From Tersicoccus sp. Bi-70 (GTDB lineage: Bacteria > Actinomycetota > Actinomycetes > Actinomycetales > Micrococcaceae): a DNA stretch of 64,000 nt. The first letter of the stretch is position 1. Each line of letters starts with the position of its first letter. The DNA is taken from contig NZ_MIEU01000010.1 of assembly GCF_001968825.1 (NCBI RefSeq), positions 310,001 to 374,000 of the forward strand, written 5' to 3'. The notes beneath the pieces were generated by a model, which saw nothing but the letters and a program-made list of their open reading frames with translations, was not told where the DNA came from and did not search any database. Made by a program: the position numbers and the translations under genes. Of this stretch, positions 42,577 to 51,700 are shown one piece after another.

Positions 42577-43974
42577 CTATCCGTAGACCGTCTCCCCGTC
42601 GCCGCTCTCCTTGGAGAGCTTGCGGGCGAGGTAGAGCCCCTCGAGGGCGAGTTCGATGGCGCCGGCCCGGTGGCCGGTGCCGCCGCCGTCCAGGCGGGCG
42701 GCGATGTCGTCGTAGAGCGTCGACCCGTTCAGCGCCGGCAGGGCGTCGAGGAACTCGGCGGCCGTGACCCGCTCTCCGGTGGTGATGGTGCGGCGGCCGT
42801 CGAAGGCCTCGACCAGGGGACCGAAGTCCAGGCCTCGGAAGTGCTCCCGCACGGCCTCGGCGGTCGCGGTGCGCAGCCGGTGCTCGAGGATGTCGCGCTC
42901 GCGGCCCTCCTCGCCGGACTCGAACTCGATCTTGCCCATCAGGACGTCGATCGCGGTCTCGAGGTCGACGAGCCGGGCGACGGGCTCGTCGCCGGCGCGC
43001 ACGGTGGCGCGGTGCCGGGCGGCGGCCGCGACGGTCTCGGCGCCGGCGATGGCGAAGCGGGCGGAGACGCCGGAGGCCTGGTTGATCTCGCTGGACTCGC
43101 GCAGCGCCCGGGTGAACCGGGCGAGGATCTCCATGATCACGTCCGGCACGTCGGCGGTCAGCGTCGCCTCCTGCCGGACGACGGCCACCTCGTCCTCGAG
43201 CTCGATCGGGTAGTGGGTGCGGATCTCCGCGCCGAACCGGTCCTTCAGGGGCGTGATGATCCGGCCGCGGTTCGTGTAGTCCTCCGGGTTGGCGGAGGCG
43301 ACGACGAGCACGTCCAGCGGCAGCCGCAGCACGTAGCCGCGGATCTGGATGTCGCGTTCCTCCATCACGTTCAGCAGGGCCACCTGGATGCGTTCGGCCA
43401 GGTCGGGGAGCTCGTTCAGGGCGACGATGCCGCGGTTGGCGCGGGGGACGAGCCCGAAGTGGATGGTCTCGGGGTCGCCGAGCCGGCGGCCCTCGGCCAC
43501 GCGCATCGGGTCGACGTCGCCGATCATGTCCGCCACCGAGGTGTCCGGGGTGGAGAGCTTCTCGACGTACCGCTGCTCGCGGTGCTGCCACGCGACCGGA
43601 AGCCGGTCGCCCTCGATCGCGGCCCGTGCCCGGGACTCGGCCGTGATCGGCTCGTACGGGTGCTCGTTCAGTTCCGAGCCCTCGATCACGGGCGTCCACT
43701 CGTCGAGCAGGCCGGTCAGGGTGCGCAGCAGGCGGGTCTTGCCCTGCCCGCGCTCACCGAGCAGGACGACGTCGTGCCCGGCGATCAGGGCCCGTTCGAG
43801 CTGGGGGATGACGGTGCGGTCGAAGCCGTGCAGGCCCGGCCAGGGGTTCTCGCCGGCGGCCAGGGCCGCCAGCAGGTTGTCGCGGATCTCTTCACGGAGG
43901 GTCTTCTGGACGTGGCCGGCGGCGCGCAGCTGCGCCACCGTGCTGATCTCGGGCTGCTCACTCACCTGATTCAC
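42577..43974 (-). CDS. AAA+ ATPase of the magnesium-chelatase / MoxR-like group
   Basis: A 465-residue ATPase (GTG 43974; GTG 43965 gives 462). Walker A is GERGQGKTRLL near residue 67, the Walker B region is NRGIVALNELPDLAERIQVALLNVMEE, with the BchI-type hairpin DIQIRGYVLRLPLDVLVVASANPEDYTNRGRI following. The C-terminal helical lid is long. Together with the VWA gene it forms a two-gene operon. Confidence 0.87.
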   Translation of the reverse strand: MNQVSEQPEISTVAQLRAAGHVQKTLREEIRDNLLAALAAGENPWPGLHGFDRTVIPQLERALIAGHDVVLLGERGQGKTRLLRTLTGLLDEWTPVIEGSELNEHPYEPITAESRARAAIEGDRLPVAWQHREQRYVEKLSTPDTSVADMIGDVDPMRVAEGRRLGDPETIHFGLVPRANRGIVALNELPDLAERIQVALLNVMEERDIQIRGYVLRLPLDVLVVASANPEDYTNRGRIITPLKDRFGAEIRTHYPIELEDEVAVVRQEATLTADVPDVIMEILARFTRALRESSEINQASGVSARFAIAGAETVAAAARHRATVRAGDEPVARLVDLETAIDVLMGKIEFESGEEGRERDILEHRLRTATAEAVREHFRGLDFGPLVEAFDGRRTITTGERVTAAEFLDALPALNGSTLYDDIAARLDGGGTGHRAGAIELALEGLYLARKLSKESGDGETVYG

Positions 43975-44061
43975 GCTAGACCCGTTGTCTCGAAACCCGG
44001 AAGGTCTGTTCACCGGTGGCGGAGTGCCGGCCGGTCGTGGCGGACCGTGGGCGGACGCGCC

Positions 44062-44067
44062 TACGCT
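44062..44067 (+). promoter_or_regulatory. -10-like TACGCT upstream of the phosphatase gene
   Basis: TACGCT ends six bases before the ATG at 44074, consistent with a leaderless transcript. No Shine-Dalgarno sequence is seen. Confidence 0.45.
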
Positions 44068-44073
44068 GCGACC

Positions 44074-44757
44074 ATGACGACCGGCGAGAATCCGACGGCA
44101 CCGACAGCACCCCAGGAACCGACTCCCGCGCCTCCCACCACCCTGGTCATCCTGGTCCGGCACGGGGCGACACCCACCACGGGCCGGCTGCTGCCCGGCC
44201 GGGCCCCGGGGCTGGGGCTGTCCGATCTCGGCCGCCAGCAGGCGGAGCGGGCGGCCGAGCGGCTCACCGCCCGCACGATCGACGCGCTCTACAGCTCCCC
44301 GCTGCAGCGCACCCGCGAGACGGCGCAGCCGACCGCCGAGCGCACCGGGTTGACCGTGTCCGAGGACGCCGGGCTGATCGAGTGCGACGTCGGGGAGTGG
44401 ACCGGGCAGGCGATCGCGGACCTGGCGAAGCTGCCCGAGTGGCACACCGTGCAGGCCGAACCCGACGCCTTCACCTTCCCGGGTGGCGAGAGTTTCGTGC
44501 AGATGCAGGACCGGATGGTCGCCGCCCTGGGCCGGATCCGGGATGCGCACCTCGGCGGGACGGTCGTCTGCTTCTCCCACGCCGATCCCATCCGCGTCGC
44601 GCTCGCCGACGCCCTCGGCACTCCGCTGAACCGGTTCCAGCGGATCAGCGTCGACCCGTGTTCGGTCTCGGTCATCTCCCACCAGGAGGGTCGTGACCCG
44701 GTGGTGCTGACGGTCAACTCGACGCAGTCGTCGCTGGCGGACTTGACGGCGTCATGA
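44074..44757 (+). CDS. histidine phosphatase family protein, MSMEG_4193-like
   Basis: A 227-residue phosphoglycerate-mutase-like phosphatase. A Pro/Thr-rich tail precedes VILVRHGATP (RHG motif, catalytic His near 33); SSPLQRTRETA near 79, the acid Glu in IECDVGEWTG and the second His in VVCFSHADPIRVALADALG follow. Length and ending match the MSMEG_4193 group, which in other actinobacteria sits with DUF3090 and SCO1664-type genes near mshC. Substrate unknown. Confidence 0.85.
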   Translation: MTTGENPTAPTAPQEPTPAPPTTLVILVRHGATPTTGRLLPGRAPGLGLSDLGRQQAERAAERLTARTIDALYSSPLQRTRETAQPTAERTGLTVSEDAGLIECDVGEWTGQAIADLAKLPEWHTVQAEPDAFTFPGGESFVQMQDRMVAALGRIRDAHLGGTVVCFSHADPIRVALADALGTPLNRFQRISVDPCSVSVISHQEGRDPVVLTVNSTQSSLADLTAS

Positions 44758-44862
44758 GCAGCATGGTGAGAAGCAGTGTCATCAGCAGCAGCGTCACGGG
44801 CCGTCACATGAGCGGCGCCACGATCGACACCCGGAGCATCCGGAGCATCCGGAGGCGCCCGC

Positions 44863-45591
44863 GTGCCCGCTGACGAGCGCGAGCTCGCGCTCCTGAACAG
44901 CGGCTCCGTCGAATTGCTCGGTCAGATCGCGCGCAGCAGCAACGAGACGTTCCTCGTCGAGGTGACCGACCCCGCCGACTCTGCCGGTGCGGAGCAGCGG
45001 ACGTCATGGGCGATCTACAAGCCCGAGCTCGGGGAGAAGCCCCTGTGGGACTTCGAGCCGGGGTTGTACCGGCGGGAGCGGGCGGCCTACCTGCTCAGCG
45101 CCGCGCTCGGGTGGGACCTGGTGCCGCCGACGGTGGTGCGCGAGGACGCGCCCTTCGGGGTCGGCTCGCTCCAGTGGTTCATCGAGTGCAACCTGTCCGA
45201 GCACTACTTCACGCTCGTCGAGGACTTCCCGCAGACGTACGACGACCTGCGGCGGATGGCGGTGTTCGACGTCGTCGCGAACAACACCGACCGCAAGGCC
45301 GGGCACGTGCTGCGCGGCACGGACGGGCGGATCTGGGGCATCGATCACGGCCTGTGCTTCGCGGCGCCGTTCAAGCTGCGCACGGTGATCTGGGACTTCG
45401 GTGGGGAACACATCGACGACGGCCTGCTCGAGGACATCGCCCCGCTGGCCGACGAGGTGCCCGCCGAGGTCGCCGAGCTGCTCGACGCCGCCGAGGTGCG
45501 GGCCGTGCAGGAGCGGGTGCAGGGACTGCTGATCCGGCAGACCCTCCCGATCGACCGGACCGGCCGCCGGTTCCCCTGGCCCCTGATCTGA
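44863..45591 (+). CDS. SCO1664 family protein (PI3/4-kinase-like fold)
   Basis: A 242-residue protein starting at GTG after GGAGG. Motifs resemble the phosphatidylinositol 3/4-kinase-like group: AIYKPELGEKPLWDF (Lys near 50), FDVVANNTDRKAGHVL (catalytic-loop-like Asp/Asn) and GIDHGLCFA (metal-binding Asp). Family role unknown. In related genomes a DUF3090 gene usually lies between the phosphatase and this gene; here the gap is only about 105 bases and holds no gene. The window shows no mshC downstream. Confidence 0.8.
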   Translation: MPADERELALLNSGSVELLGQIARSSNETFLVEVTDPADSAGAEQRTSWAIYKPELGEKPLWDFEPGLYRRERAAYLLSAALGWDLVPPTVVREDAPFGVGSLQWFIECNLSEHYFTLVEDFPQTYDDLRRMAVFDVVANNTDRKAGHVLRGTDGRIWGIDHGLCFAAPFKLRTVIWDFGGEHIDDGLLEDIAPLADEVPAEVAELLDAAEVRAVQERVQGLLIRQTLPIDRTGRRFPWPLI

Positions 45592-45712
45592 CCGCACTCC
45601 GTGGCGACTGCCGCGCGCTCCTGAGCACGGACGCGGGACCCCGCCGCTGACCTGCGCACACGTGCCCGCTCTTGTGACCCACGTCATCGTTCCGTACCCT
45701 GCTGTCAGCACA

Positions 45713-45751
45713 CGTGTTCAGTTATCGAATTACGTGTTCGATTATCGAACA
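45713..45751. promoter_or_regulatory. tandem operator-like sites before the aromatic hydroxylase
   Basis: TGTTCGATTATCGAACA (45735-45751) is a palindrome around one central base. A related CGTGTTCAGTTATCGAA lies at 45713-45729, exactly 20 bp (two helical turns) before CGTGTTCGATTATCGAA (45733-45749). The form resembles IclR-type operators of aromatic pathways. No such regulator is encoded nearby. Confidence 0.65.
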
Positions 45752-45811
45752 GCGCAGGTGCCGCTCGAGCGGATGCCGTCGCGCCAGATCACGACGATGT
45801 GAGGTCAACTC

Positions 45812-47707
45812 GTGCAGTTCCACCACCACGGCTACGTCTCGGGCGACCCGAGGATCCAGTCCGCCGCCGGCACCGGCATCGACCGGCCCGAGGAGCTCCC
45901 CGACGAGGTGGACGTCCTCATCGTCGGGTCCGGGCCCGCGGGCATGCTCGCCGCCGCCCAGCTCGCCCAGTTCCCCGGCATCACCACCCGCATGGTGGAG
46001 CGACGCGAGGGGCGGCTCGCGATCGGGCAGGCCGACGGCATTCAGGCCCGCAGCGTCGAGACGTTCCAGGCCTTCGGCTTCGCCGAGCGGATCATCGCCG
46101 AGGCCTACTGGATCACCGAGATGAACTTCTGGCGGCCGGGCACGGACGACCCGACGCAGATCGTCCGCGGTGGGCGTGCCGTCGACGACGAGTTCGGCAT
46201 CAGCGAGTTCCCGCACCTGATCGTCAACCAGGCCCGCGTGCTCGACTACTTCGCCGAGGTCGCCGCGAACGCCCCCAGCCGGCTGACGCCGGACTACGGC
46301 TGGGAGTTCCGCGGCCTGACCGTGGCCGACGAGGGGGACCGCCCCGTGACCGTGACCCTCGGCGGCGTCGGCGCCCGCGAGGGAACCGAACGCACCGTCC
46401 GCGCGAAGTACGTCATCGGCTGCGACGGTGCCCGCAGCAAGGTGCGGGAGTCGATCGGCTGCACCCTGTCCGGCGACGCCGCCAACCACGCCTGGGGGGT
46501 CATGGACGTCCTCGCCGAGACCGACTTCCCCGACATCCGCACCAAGTGCGCCATCCAGTCCCACACCGGCGGGTCCATCCTGCTGATCCCGCGCGAGGGC
46601 GGCTTCCTGTTCCGGATGTACGTGGACCTCGGCGAGGTGCCGGTCGACAACGCGGGCGCCGTGCGGAAGACCCCGATCGAGGAGATCATCCGCCGGGCCA
46701 ACGAGATCATGCACCCGTACACCGTCCAGGTGCGCGACGTCGCCTGGCACAGCGTCTACGAGGTGGGGCACCGGCTCACCGACCGGTTCGACGACCTGCT
46801 GCCCGACGTCGTCGGGACGCGCACCCCGCGCGTGTTCATCACCGGCGACGCCTGCCACACGCACAGCGCGAAGGCCGGCCAGGGCATGAACGTCTCGATG
46901 CAGGACGGCTTCAACATCGCGTGGAAGCTCGGGCACGTGCTCGAGGGGCGCAGCCCCGAGAGCCTGCTCTCCACCTACTCGGCCGAGCGGCAGGTGGTCG
47001 CGAAGAACCTCATCGACTTCGACAAGGAGTGGTCGTCGATGATGGCGAAGAGGCCCGAGGACTTCGCCGACCCGGCCGAGCTCGAGGACTTCTACGTCCG
47101 GACCGCCGAGTTCCCGGCCGGGTTCATGACCGAGTACACGCCGTCGCTGATCACCGGCGGGGCCACCCACCAGGAGCGGGCCGCGGGTTTCCCGGTGGGC
47201 AAGCGCTTCAAGTCGGCCCCCGCGGTGCGGGTGTGCGACACCAACCCGGTCCAGCTCGGCCACCTCGCCCGGGCCGACGGCCGGTGGCGGATCTACGTGT
47301 TCGCGGACGCGGCACCGGCGGGTGCGGCGGGCCCGGTGGCCGATCTGGCGCAGTGGCTCGGGACGGCGCCGGAGTCGCCCCTGGCGGCGACCCCCGACGG
47401 GGCGGACCCCGACGCGTGGTTCGACGTCAAGGTCGTCTACCAGCAGCCCCACCCGGAGATCGACATCAACGCCGTGCCGGCGGCCTTCCGGCCGCAGGTG
47501 GGCCCGTTCGCCCTGACGGACCTGTCGAAGGTGTTCGGTGTGAGCCCGAAGGCGGACATCTGGGAGGGGCGGGGCCTGGACCGGGAGGGCGTCGTCGTGG
47601 TCGTCCGGCCCGACCAGTACGTGGCCGCCGTGCTGCCGCTGACCGCAACGGAGGAACTCGGCGCCTTCTTCGCCCCGATCCTCGGGCGGGCCGTCAGCCG
47701 CGCCTGA
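45812..47707 (+). CDS. FAD-dependent aromatic hydroxylase (3-hydroxybenzoate 4-monooxygenase / phenol 2-monooxygenase type)
   Basis: A 631-residue class A flavoprotein monooxygenase. FAD-binding VDVLIVGSGPAGMLAAAQLAQF is near 33-54, the conserved DG motif (VIGCDGARSKVR) near 209, and GDACHTHSAKAGQGMNVSMQDGFNIAWKL near 348-376. A thioredoxin-like C-terminal domain (about 450-620) with KSAPAVRVCD at its start is typical of phenol hydroxylase and MobA. It probably ortho-hydroxylates a hydroxylated aromatic acid or phenol; the substrate is not certain. GAGGT precedes the GTG. Monocistronic, with a dedicated operator region. Confidence 0.87.
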   Translation: MQFHHHGYVSGDPRIQSAAGTGIDRPEELPDEVDVLIVGSGPAGMLAAAQLAQFPGITTRMVERREGRLAIGQADGIQARSVETFQAFGFAERIIAEAYWITEMNFWRPGTDDPTQIVRGGRAVDDEFGISEFPHLIVNQARVLDYFAEVAANAPSRLTPDYGWEFRGLTVADEGDRPVTVTLGGVGAREGTERTVRAKYVIGCDGARSKVRESIGCTLSGDAANHAWGVMDVLAETDFPDIRTKCAIQSHTGGSILLIPREGGFLFRMYVDLGEVPVDNAGAVRKTPIEEIIRRANEIMHPYTVQVRDVAWHSVYEVGHRLTDRFDDLLPDVVGTRTPRVFITGDACHTHSAKAGQGMNVSMQDGFNIAWKLGHVLEGRSPESLLSTYSAERQVVAKNLIDFDKEWSSMMAKRPEDFADPAELEDFYVRTAEFPAGFMTEYTPSLITGGATHQERAAGFPVGKRFKSAPAVRVCDTNPVQLGHLARADGRWRIYVFADAAPAGAAGPVADLAQWLGTAPESPLAATPDGADPDAWFDVKVVYQQPHPEIDINAVPAAFRPQVGPFALTDLSKVFGVSPKADIWEGRGLDREGVVVVVRPDQYVAAVLPLTATEELGAFFAPILGRAVSRA

Positions 47708-47719
47708 GCCCGTTCGACC

Positions 47720-47755
47720 ACGAGGGCCTCGCACCGGCCGGTCCGGGGCCCTCGT
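47720..47755. terminator. hairpin between the hydroxylase and the convergent glycosylase
   Basis: ACGAGGGCC (47720-47728) pairs with GGCCCTCGT (47747-47755). It lies 13 bases after the hydroxylase stop and can act on both strands. Confidence 0.7.
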
Positions 47756-47767
47756 CGTGTCCGCGAT

Positions 47768-48565
47768 TCACGCCTCCGGCTGGCAGCGCGGGCACCACCA
47801 GGTGCGGCGCTGGTCGGGGTCCCCGGTCACCTCGGCGCGCACCCGGACGAGGGTCCCGCAGCGCAGGCACGGCCGGTGCGCGCGGCCGGCCACCCAGTGG
47901 CGTTCGCCGCGGCGGGTGACGCCGGTCGTGGTCTGGAACAGGCCCGGCACGGTGGCCGACGCGTGCAGCGCCGTCGCCGCCGTCGCGATCAGCGCGGCGA
48001 CGTCGGTGGAACCCACCCGCCGCCACGGGTAGAGGCCACGCAGGAAGCACACCTCGTTGGCCCACAGATTGCCGAGGCCGGCGACGAGAAGCTGGTCGAG
48101 CAGAGCGGCGACGACGGGCCGGTCGGGGTCGGCGGTCAGGCGGCGTTCGGCCTCGGCGGCGTCCCAGTCGGGGCGCAGGGGATCCGGGCCCAGGTGCCCG
48201 ATCACCCGGTGCTCCTCCCGGGTGGGCAGCAGCTCGACGACGGGCAGACCGACGCCCCACGCCGTCGTTCCGCGCTCGGTGAGCATCCGCACCCGCACGT
48301 CCGGCTCGATCCGCCGGGGCAGGCGACGGCCGGGGCCGGTCACCGTCCACGAGCCGGTCAGCCGCAGATGGGTGTGGAGGGTGTCGCCGGAGTCGAACCG
48401 GGTGAGCAGGTGTTTGCCGTGGGTCTCGTGGCCGAGCACGGTGACCCCGGCGAGCCGGGTGCCCGCGGCGCGGCCGCCCCGCAGCTCCCCGCCGGTCAGC
48501 CGGGCGCCGTCGAGCCCGGCGCGCAGCCGGTCGGCGAGGCGGAAGACGGAATCACCCTCGGGCAT
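47768..48565 (-). CDS. Fpg/Nei family DNA glycosylase
   Basis: A 265-residue base-excision-repair glycosylase/AP lyase. The catalytic N-terminus is MPEGDSVFRLADRL (Pro2, Glu3), and the H2TH region includes VAALLDQLLVAGLGNLWANEV. The C-terminal zinc finger CLRCG ... WWCPRCQ is complete. PEGDS instead of PELPE points to the Nei branch (oxidised pyrimidines), as in mycobacterial Nei2. The ATG at 48565 gives the correct catalytic N-terminus. Confidence 0.92.
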   Translation of the reverse strand: MPEGDSVFRLADRLRAGLDGARLTGGELRGGRAAGTRLAGVTVLGHETHGKHLLTRFDSGDTLHTHLRLTGSWTVTGPGRRLPRRIEPDVRVRMLTERGTTAWGVGLPVVELLPTREEHRVIGHLGPDPLRPDWDAAEAERRLTADPDRPVVAALLDQLLVAGLGNLWANEVCFLRGLYPWRRVGSTDVAALIATAATALHASATVPGLFQTTTGVTRRGERHWVAGRAHRPCLRCGTLVRVRAEVTGDPDQRRTWWCPRCQPEA

Positions 48566-48705
48566 GCGGTCACGATAGCGGCCCGGGCCTGACGACGGCC
48601 GCGACGGCGTCGCGTCGATCCGCCCCACGGCCCGCCGGCGGCGACCGTCGCGACACGATCACAAGTCTGCTGACGATCGACTCGCTATCCCGGCCTGACA
48701 TGGGC

Positions 48706-48711
48706 TAGCCT
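48706..48711 (+). promoter_or_regulatory. -10-like TAGCCT upstream of fdhA
   Basis: TAGCCT ends six bases before the ATG at 48718, the same geometry as for ispH and the phosphatase gene. No ribosome-binding site precedes fdhA, so a leaderless mRNA is likely. Confidence 0.45.
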
Positions 48712-48717
48712 CGCTGC

Positions 48718-51700
48718 ATGGCGACGCGCAAGTTCCTGGGGTGGCCGGCGGCCCGGCAGTTGGCATCCGGCGACTGGCTCGGGCGTGGCCCGGCGGTGAC
48801 GTCCCCCCGCACGGAGAGTCTTAAATCCCGCACGACCACCGCCGACCGGGTGGTGCAGAGCGTGTGCCCGTACTGCGCCGTCGGGTGCGGCCAACGCGTC
48901 TTCGTCAAGGACGAGAAGGTCGTCCAGATCGAGGGCGATCCGGATTCGCCGATCTCGCGCGGCCGGCTCTGCCCCAAGGGCTCGGCGAGCGAGCAGCTCG
49001 TCAACTCGATCGGTCGGCAGACGACGGTCCTCTACCGCGCGCCGCGGGCCACGGAGTGGCAGAACCTGGACCTGGCCACCGCGGTCGACATGATCACGGA
49101 CCGGTTCCTCGAGGCCCGCCGCAAGGGCTGGCAGGACACCGACGACCAGGGCCGGCAGGTCCGCCGCACCATGGGCATCGCGTCCCTCGGCGGCGCGACG
49201 CTGGACAACGAAGAGAACTACCTGATCAAGAAGCTCTTCACCGCGGCCGGAGCCATCCAGGTCGAGAACCAGGCCCGTATTTGACACTCTTCCACGGTTC
49301 CCAGTCTGGGAACCTCGTTCGGACGTGGCGGTGCCACGCAGAGTCTGCAGGACATGGCCAACGCCGACTGCATCGTGATCCAGGGATCCAACATGGCCGA
49401 GTGCCATCCCGTCGGGTTCCAGTGGGTCGCCGAGGCCAAGGCGCGCGGCGCGAAGGTCATCCACGTCGACCCGCGCTTCACCCGGACCTCGGCGGTCGCT
49501 GACAAGCACGTGCCGATCCGCGCGGGCTCGGACATCGTCCTGCTTGGCGCCCTGATCAACCACGTGCTCACCAACGACCTCTGGTTCAAGGAGTACGTGC
49601 TCGCGTACACCAACGCCGCGACGGTCGTGAACAGCGACTACCGCGACGCCGAGGACCTCGGCGGTCTGTTCTCCGGGATCGACCCGGAAACCGGTCACTA
49701 CGACACCACCACGTGGGCATACGCCGACGGGGACGGTGACGGCGATGGCGGCGCCGGTGACTCGCACGGGTCGAAGGCGTCCGCGCGTGCCGCCGGCGAC
49801 GAGCACGGCAGCGGCGGTCCGCCGCTCGACGCGACCGACGCGATCCGCGACGACACCCTGGAGAACCCGTTCACGGTGTTCCAGATCCTCAAGCGGCACT
49901 ACGCCCGGTACACGCCCGAGATGGTGCAGCAGCTGTGCGGCATCTCGACGGAGGACTTCGCGTACCTGGCGAAGGCCATCACCGAGAACTCGAACCGCGA
50001 CCGGACCACCTGCTTCGCCTACGCCGTCGGCTGGACCCAGCACGGGACGGGGGCGCAGTACATCCGCACGGCGGCGATCCTGCAGCTGCTGCTCGGCAAC
50101 ATCGGTCGTCCCGGTGGCGGCATCATGGCGCTGCGCGGCCACGCGAGCATCCAGGGCTCCACGGACATCCCGACGCTGTTCAACCTGCTGCCGGGTTATC
50201 TGCCCATGCCGAGCGCCGGCACGCACGACACGTTCGAGGACTACCTCTCGGCCATCTTCACCAAGAAGCAGAAGGGCTTCTGGGGGAACGCGGACGCCTA
50301 CACCATCAGCCTGCTCAAGGCGTGGTGGGGCGACGCGGCGACGGCCGAGAACAACTGGGCGTTCGACTACCTGCCGCGACTGACCGGGGCGCACGGCACC
50401 TTCCAGACGCTGACGGCCATGCTGGACGACAAGGTCGACGGGTACTTTATCCTCGGCCAGAACCCGGCGGTGGGCTCCTCCAACGGGCGCATGCAGCGGA
50501 TGGCGATGTCGCACCTGAAGTGGCTGGTCGTCCGGGACCTGAGCCTGATCGAGTCCGCCACCTGGTGGAAGGACGGCCCGGAGATCGCGACCGGCGAGCT
50601 GCGCACCGAGGACATCGAGACCGAGGTGTTCTTCCTGCCCGCTGCGAGCCACGTCGAGAAGGCCGGCTCGTTCACACAGACCCAGCGCCTGCTCCAGTGG
50701 CGGCACCGCGCCGTCAGCCCGCCCGGCGACTGCCAGAGCGAGCTCGAGTTCTTCCACGAGCTCGGTCAGCGGCTGCGGGAGCGCCTCGCGAACTCCACCG
50801 ACGAGCGGGATCGGCCCCTGTTGGACCTGACCTGGGACTACCCGAAGGACGACCAGGGCGAGGTCGATCCGGAAGCGGTGCTCGCCGAGATCAACGGCCG
50901 GCACCTGACCGGTCCGGACGCCGGCAAGCCGTTGTCCGCCTACACCGAGATGAAGGCCGACGGCTCGACCGACGGCGGATGCTGGATCTACACCGGCGTG
51001 TACGCGGACGGGGTCAACCACGCCGCCAACCGCAAGCCCGGACGCGAGCAGGGTCCCGCGGCCCTGGACTGGGGCTGGGCGTGGCCGGCGAACCGCCGCG
51101 TGCTGTACAACCGTGCCTCCGCGGATCCGGACGGCAAGCCGTGGAGCGAGCGCAAGCGGTACGTCTGGTGGGACGAGGAGCAGGGCAAGTGGACCGGCGA
51201 CGACGTCCCGGACTTCCCGCCGGACCTCGCGCCGGACAGCCGTCCGGACCCCGAGGTCGGGGGTCCCGAGGCGCTCTCCGGTGATGACCCGTTCATCATG
51301 CAAGCCGACGGGAAGGGCTGGTTGTTCGCGCCCAAGGGCATGCTCGACGGCCCGTTGCCGACCCACTATGAGCCGCAGGAGTCCCCGGTCGTCAACGCGC
51401 TGTACCCGCAGCAGCGGGATCCGTCCCGGGTGATCTTCGACCGGCCGGAGAACATGAGCGCCCCCAGCGGGGACGAGCCGGGCGCCGCCGTGTACCCGTT
51501 CGTCTTCACCACCTACCGGCTGACCGAGCACCACACGGCCGGAGGCATGAGCCGCTGGCTGCCGTACCTGTCGGAACTGCAGCCCGAGATGTTCTGCGAG
51601 GTCTCCCCGGAGCTCGCCGAGGAGCGCGGCCTGGAGAACGGCGGCTGGGCGACGATCGTCTCCCCGCGCGCCGCGATCGAGGCCAAGGTGCTCGTCACCG

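Noticed and set aside
49282-49353. fdhA as a pseudogene or two separate genes
   Set aside because: The frame continues without shift across the TGA with perfect family sequence, a SECIS hairpin follows, and selA, selB, selC and selD are adjacent.
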